A DNA stretch of 44,414 nucleotides, taken from positions 1-44,414 of the forward strand of contig DATMNI010000212.1 of the NCBI GenBank assembly GCA_035570275.1, read 5' to 3'. This stretch comes from DATMNI01 sp035570275. Lineage in GTDB: Bacteria; Acidobacteriota; Terriglobia; Bryobacterales; Bryobacteraceae. The position numbers were made by a program, and so were the translations under genes. The notes under the pieces were generated by a model. That model saw nothing but the letters and a program-made list of their open reading frames with translations, did not search any database and was not told the DNA's origin. Below, in pieces: positions 41,482 to 44,414 of this stretch (the stretch's first letter is position 1; each line of letters starts with the position of its first letter).

Positions 41482-42684
41482 TTGAAAATTACGGTCCTGG
41501 GCGGAGACGGGTATTGCGGCTGGGCTACCGCTTTGTATTTGTCGGCGAGAGGACACTCGATTTCAATTGTCGACAACTTCGCCCGCCGTCAATGGGATCA
41601 TGAGCTCGGCGTGCAGACGCTGACCCCCATCCGTCCGTTAACGGAGCGGCTGCGCGCCTGGCGGGAGGTTACGGCCAACGAGATTGAGCTTTTCCCGGGC
41701 GATGTCACCGATTATGAGTTTCTCTCCTCCGTCATCCGGGAGGTGCAGCCCGACTCGGTCATTCATTTCGCGGAACAGCGGGCGGCGCCTTATTCCATGA
41801 TCGACCGTAAGCACGCGGTCTTCACGCAGGTGAACAATGTGGTCGGCACACTGAATCTCTTGTTCGCATTGCGAGAGTACGGCCCCAACTGCCATCTCGT
41901 CAAACTCGGAACCATGGGTGAATACGGCACACCCAACATCGATATCGAAGAAGGCTATATCTCGATCGAGCACAACGGGCGAAAGGATGTTGTGCCCTAT
42001 CCGAAGCAACCCGGCTCCTTCTATCACCTGTCGAAGGTGCATGACAGCCACAACATCATGTTCGCCTGCCGGATCTGGAAGCTTCGCGCGACTGACCTGA
42101 ATCAGGGCATCGTGTATGGAACCATGACTGACGAAGTCGCCTTGGACCCGGCATTGATCAATCGCCTGGACTACGACGAAATCTTCGGCACGGTCCTGAA
42201 CCGGTTCTGCGTCCAGGCGGCGGCCGGCCATCCGCTCACCGTGTACGGAAAAGGCGGCCAAACGCGCGGCTATCTGGACATTCGCGACACGGTGCGCTGT
42301 ATCGAACTGGCCTGCCTGAATCCCGCTGCCGAGGGCGAATTCAGGGTGTTCAACCAGTTCACGGAACAGTTTTCGGTTTTGCAGATCGCGCATATCGTCC
42401 AGTCCGCCGCCGGACATTTGGGCCTGAGCGTTGAGGTGGATCATCTGCCGGACCCCCGTGTGGAGGCCGAGGAACACTACTACCACGCCAAACATTCAAA
42501 GCTGATCGACCTGGGATTGACTCCGCACATTCTTTCCGAGTCGGTAATCGATTCACTCCTGGGGATAGCCGTGAAATACCGCGACCGGATTGACTCGTCA
42601 CTCTTTCTACCGCAAGTAAACTGGCGTAACGCCCGCAACCAGCGGCACCGGCAAGCGGTCCTTTCAGGGACCCGTAAGAGGTGA
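41482..42684 (+). CDS. UDP-sulfoquinovose synthase-like NAD-dependent epimerase (SQD1 family)
   Basis: SQD1-type enzymes make UDP-sulfoquinovose from UDP-glucose and sulfite for sulfolipids or sulfonated glycans. The 400-residue protein fits closely. The start is a TTG with a GGAGGG site 7 bases upstream, then KITVLGGDGYCGWATALYL (NAD binding), DNFARRQWDHELG and FAEQRAAPYSMIDR. Catalytic Thr lies in KLGTMGEYGTPNIDIEEGYI (T144), and Tyr and Lys in YHLSK (Y181, K185), the residues used by the plant enzyme. No sulfolipid glycosyltransferase (SqdX type) gene is in the window. Its place after the receptor and PQQ-type genes is unexpected; a surface glycan role or a related epimerase activity are alternatives. 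Confidence 0.88.
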   Translation: MKITVLGGDGYCGWATALYLSARGHSISIVDNFARRQWDHELGVQTLTPIRPLTERLRAWREVTANEIELFPGDVTDYEFLSSVIREVQPDSVIHFAEQRAAPYSMIDRKHAVFTQVNNVVGTLNLLFALREYGPNCHLVKLGTMGEYGTPNIDIEEGYISIEHNGRKDVVPYPKQPGSFYHLSKVHDSHNIMFACRIWKLRATDLNQGIVYGTMTDEVALDPALINRLDYDEIFGTVLNRFCVQAAAGHPLTVYGKGGQTRGYLDIRDTVRCIELACLNPAAEGEFRVFNQFTEQFSVLQIAHIVQSAAGHLGLSVEVDHLPDPRVEAEEHYYHAKHSKLIDLGLTPHILSESVIDSLLGIAVKYRDRIDSSLFLPQVNWRNARNQRHRQAVLSGTRKR

Positions 42685-42747
42685 AGAGTTCATGCCATAC
42701 GAGCGCGTATTTTCGCAAGACGCCGGCCTGGGCCGCCTGTAATGGTT

Positions 42748-42887
42748 TGTGGGGCAGGTTGCTAACCTGCGGCGGATTGTTAATCCGCCCACGCGATGCG
42801 GCAGCGAGCCAGTCATTCTTGCCGCCTTGCACGCCAGTCGCGGCCGGCGGATTGCCAATCCGCCGCAGGTTGACAACCTGCCCCACA
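42748..42887. repeat. Inverted pair of REP-like double palindromes
   Basis: Left arm 42748-42789 and right arm 42846-42887 are inverted copies, 38 of 42 positions matching. The four mismatches are all in the central bases of the two small palindromes (CAGGTT..AACCTG and GGCGGATT..AATCCGCC) that make up each arm. About 56 bp separate the arms. The DNA can fold as one long hairpin or as four small ones. Related to 7113-7166. Confidence 0.9.
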
Positions 42888-42919
42888 GACTGAGGCAAGT
42901 GGATAGCCGTTATTCGTTA

Positions 42920-42925
42920 TATAAT
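42920..42925 (+). promoter_or_regulatory. TATAAT -10 element ahead of the ThuA gene
   Basis: A perfect TATAAT, 37 bases before the ATG. No convincing -35 is seen at 16-18 bp. A small CCGC-TTAAT-GCGG hairpin (42927-42939) follows directly. AAGGAG at 42951-42956 is the ribosome-binding site. Suggests that the ThuA gene has its own promoter after the repeat. Confidence 0.4.
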
Positions 42926-42961
42926 CCCGCTTAATGCGGTTTACGTAGCAAAGGAGAAACA

Positions 42962-44107
42962 ATGGCACTCAGGAACTCAGCCTCGTGGCTAACCGGAATG
43001 TGTGCGGCGGCGCTGTATCTCAGCGCGCCCAACGCGAACAAGGCACAACAGGCTCCGGCGCCGCAGGCGCCCACGGCGCCAACCGGGCAACCAGGGCCGG
43101 CGGGACAGCAGGGCCGCGGAGGATTCGGGCGCGGCGGCCCGCAAAACCAAACGCCGAACCCCGCCGACGTGCAGGCCATGATGGCTGCCCTGCCGGACAA
43201 GGCGCCGGCGAAACCGAAGCATCCGCGCAAAGTGCTGGTGCTTTGCAAGGCCGCGGGCTTCGTGCACTCGTCGATTCCACTAGCCGCCGCAACCGTGGAC
43301 GCGCTCGGCACGAAAACGGGCGCCTGGAGCACGACCGTCTCGTACGACGCAGCGGTCATCACCGCGGACAATCTGAAGCAGTACGATCTGCTGTTCCTGG
43401 CCAGCACGACCGGTGCATTCCTTGACGACCCGAACGACCAGGCGGTCACGGACGCCCGCAAGAAAGCTCTGCTGGATTTCGTGAGGGGAGGCAAAGGACT
43501 GGCGGGGATCCACGCGGCCGGCGATTCGTACCACACTAACGGCGGTGGCCGGGGCCGGGGCGCGGCCGGCGCCCCCGCTCCCGATGGGTCTGCGAATGCT
43601 GGAGCCCCAGCGGCCCCAACGCCCGGGCCATCAGCCCCAGTTGGCCCTGTTGGCACGTGGCCAGACTTCAACAACCTGATCGGTGGCTACTTTAAGTTTC
43701 ACTGGGTATATCCGCAGCTCATCACGGTGAAGATTGACGATCCGAAGAGCCCGCTCACCGCGATGTTTCACGGCGAGGAGTTCGAGATTCATGACGAGAC
43801 CTATACGTTCGCCCAGAATTCGTTTTCACGGCAAAACGTCCACGTGCTGACGAGCGTCGATTACTCAAAGATGAGCGAAGAGGACAAAGCCAAAGAGCCC
43901 GCGGCCACCAAGCGGACCGATGGCGATTACGGGCTGAGCTGGATTCGCCGTGAGGGCAAGGGCCGCATTTTCTATGAAGCCCACGGCCATAGTGAGAAGA
44001 TTTACGCGATCGCCCCGATGCTCCAGCACGTCCTGGCGGGCACGCAGTACGCACTTGGAGATCTGGCGGCGGACGACAGCCCGAGCGTCAAGCCCGCGAA
44101 GAAGTAA
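42962..44107 (+). CDS. Secreted ThuA-domain protein
   Basis: A 381-residue exported protein with a hydrophobic N-terminus (about 1-28) and a long Pro/Gln/Gly-rich linker. The ThuA (trehalose-utilisation) domain of class I glutamine-amidotransferase-like fold follows from about 85: RKVLVLCKAAGFVHSSIP, QYDLLFLASTTGAF, FVRGGKGLAGIHAAGDSYH, then FEIHDETYTF and the closing GRIFYEAHGHSEKI. A second low-complexity insert (about 193-232) splits the domain between the GIHAAGDSYH segment and WPDFNNLIGGYFKFHW. ThuA proteins accompany carbohydrate catabolism; their reaction is not firmly known. A clear AAGGAG precedes the start. Confidence 0.88.
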   Translation: MALRNSASWLTGMCAAALYLSAPNANKAQQAPAPQAPTAPTGQPGPAGQQGRGGFGRGGPQNQTPNPADVQAMMAALPDKAPAKPKHPRKVLVLCKAAGFVHSSIPLAAATVDALGTKTGAWSTTVSYDAAVITADNLKQYDLLFLASTTGAFLDDPNDQAVTDARKKALLDFVRGGKGLAGIHAAGDSYHTNGGGRGRGAAGAPAPDGSANAGAPAAPTPGPSAPVGPVGTWPDFNNLIGGYFKFHWVYPQLITVKIDDPKSPLTAMFHGEEFEIHDETYTFAQNSFSRQNVHVLTSVDYSKMSEEDKAKEPAATKRTDGDYGLSWIRREGKGRIFYEAHGHSEKIYAIAPMLQHVLAGTQYALGDLAADDSPSVKPAKK

Positions 44108-44333
44108 GTCGCGCCAGCACCTGATCAAACGCTACTACGTCTCCCTGACGGAGGCGTTAGACCTGACCACGCCGGCTTGACGAGCAATGGCGGGCCTGCT
44201 GGCCGTTTTCCGATTTTGAACTAAGATCAGCCCCTGTTAGATCAGGAGCCGTTAAGGCTAAGTACACCGTTTCAACCTAGATCCAGCAGATTGAAACTTC
44301 TGTGCGTGGCCCAACGGGTTGCTATCGTGAGGG
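44108..44333. other. Intergenic region with weak hairpin and repeat end
   Basis: No gene seen. A stem ACGTCTCC/GGAGGCGT with one G-U pair (44137-44157) follows the ThuA stop but has no T tract, so it is at best a weak terminator. The left end of the MITE-like repeat is at 44256-44273. Confidence 0.4.
44256..44273. repeat. MITE-like dispersed repeat, end fragment C
   Basis: GGCTAAGTACACCGTTTC matches the left ends of copies A (15838) and B (21861) and then diverges. Either a solo end or chance similarity of a short motif. Confidence 0.45.
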
Positions 44334-44414
44334 GTGGACAACAATCAGGTGTGTATTCCGGCTCACCCGGACGGTGAACTGGAAAAGTCCGTTCGGGATC
44401 GCGATCTCCTCGAA
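44334..44414 (+). CDS. Possible start of a gene cut by the window edge
   Basis: A GTG at 44334 opens a frame that stays open to the window end (27 codons: VDNNQVCIPAHPDGELEKSV and onward). The composition looks coding (Asp, Glu, Pro-rich, polar). An in-frame stop at 44328 means that the start must be here or later. A GAGGGG lies almost against the GTG, too close for an ideal site. Family not recognised. Confidence 0.4.
   Translation, partial: MDNNQVCIPAHPDGELEKSVRDRDLLE

Noticed and set aside
42748..42887. CRISPR array or integron site
   Set aside because: Only two inverted arms, no regular direct repeats with spacers and no cas or integrase genes.
1..44414. tRNA, rRNA or riboswitch genes
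   Set aside because: Read by eye for T-loop-like GGTTCRA and conserved rRNA stretches; none found. A dedicated RNA search could still find a divergent element.

Overview
The window looks like a chromosome segment of an Acidobacteriota bacterium, probably of the Solibacter/Bryobacter type. The signs are a high-GC genome, a PadR regulator paired with a very large ADOP-type MacB/FtsX permease, two long Oar-like TonB receptors with an N-terminal carboxypeptidase-regulatory-like domain, and many Tat-exported Gfo/Idh/MocA and TIM-barrel sugar enzymes beside DUF1080 and ThuA proteins. This assignment is inferred from gene content; no rRNA or tRNA gene was seen.

Region 1 (about 0.1-7.3 kb, minus strand) is a type I restriction-modification locus in the order hsdR, hsdS, two small coiled-coil genes, hsdM. 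hsdR is split by an apparent one-base frameshift. The hsdS-hsdM gap is a patchwork: three degenerate copies of the 5' end of hsdM, two copies of a palindromic motif and a fragment of a PIN-domain (VapC-like) toxin gene.

Region 2 (7.3-12.2 kb) holds padR with its ADOP permease, a TIM-barrel isomerase-like gene and an HDOD-domain gene. Region 3 (12.3-24.5 kb) reads as a lipid and storage-granule neighbourhood: wax ester synthase/diacylglycerol acyltransferase, a lipase-like hydrolase, a six-repeat phasin-like protein, a PhaR-type regulator transcribed divergently from the phasin, a UbiB/AarF kinase, an HMG-CoA reductase-like enzyme with an extra N-terminal domain, an outer-membrane protein and a cholesterol-oxidase-like GMC oxidoreductase. 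No PHA synthase is present, so the granule could be wax ester or triacylglycerol; that is inference.

Region 4 (24.6-44.1 kb) is a glycan or glycoside utilisation locus built around a divergent promoter near 36.4 kb with an 8-bp inverted repeat. Leftward run Gfo/Idh (Tat), Gfo/Idh, an MFS transporter, a phosphodiester-glycosidase-like protein, DUF1080, a second Tat Gfo/Idh, a Tat TIM-barrel protein and an Oar-like receptor. Rightward run a second Oar-like receptor, a PQQ-type propeller protein, a UDP-sulfoquinovose-synthase-like enzyme and a ThuA-domain protein. Gfo/Idh plus DUF1080 plus TIM-barrel proteins fits glycoside cleavage through 3-keto intermediates, here largely exported. Five secreted or exported proteins of four unrelated families carry similar Gly/Arg/Pro/Ala-rich inserts.

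Two dispersed repeat families cross these regions. One is a REP-like double palindrome (7113-7166 and a large inverted pair at 42748-42887). The other is a MITE-like element of about 130 bp (15838-15969, 21861-21988, end fragment 44256-44273) whose two full copies sit at the 3' ends of minus-strand genes.
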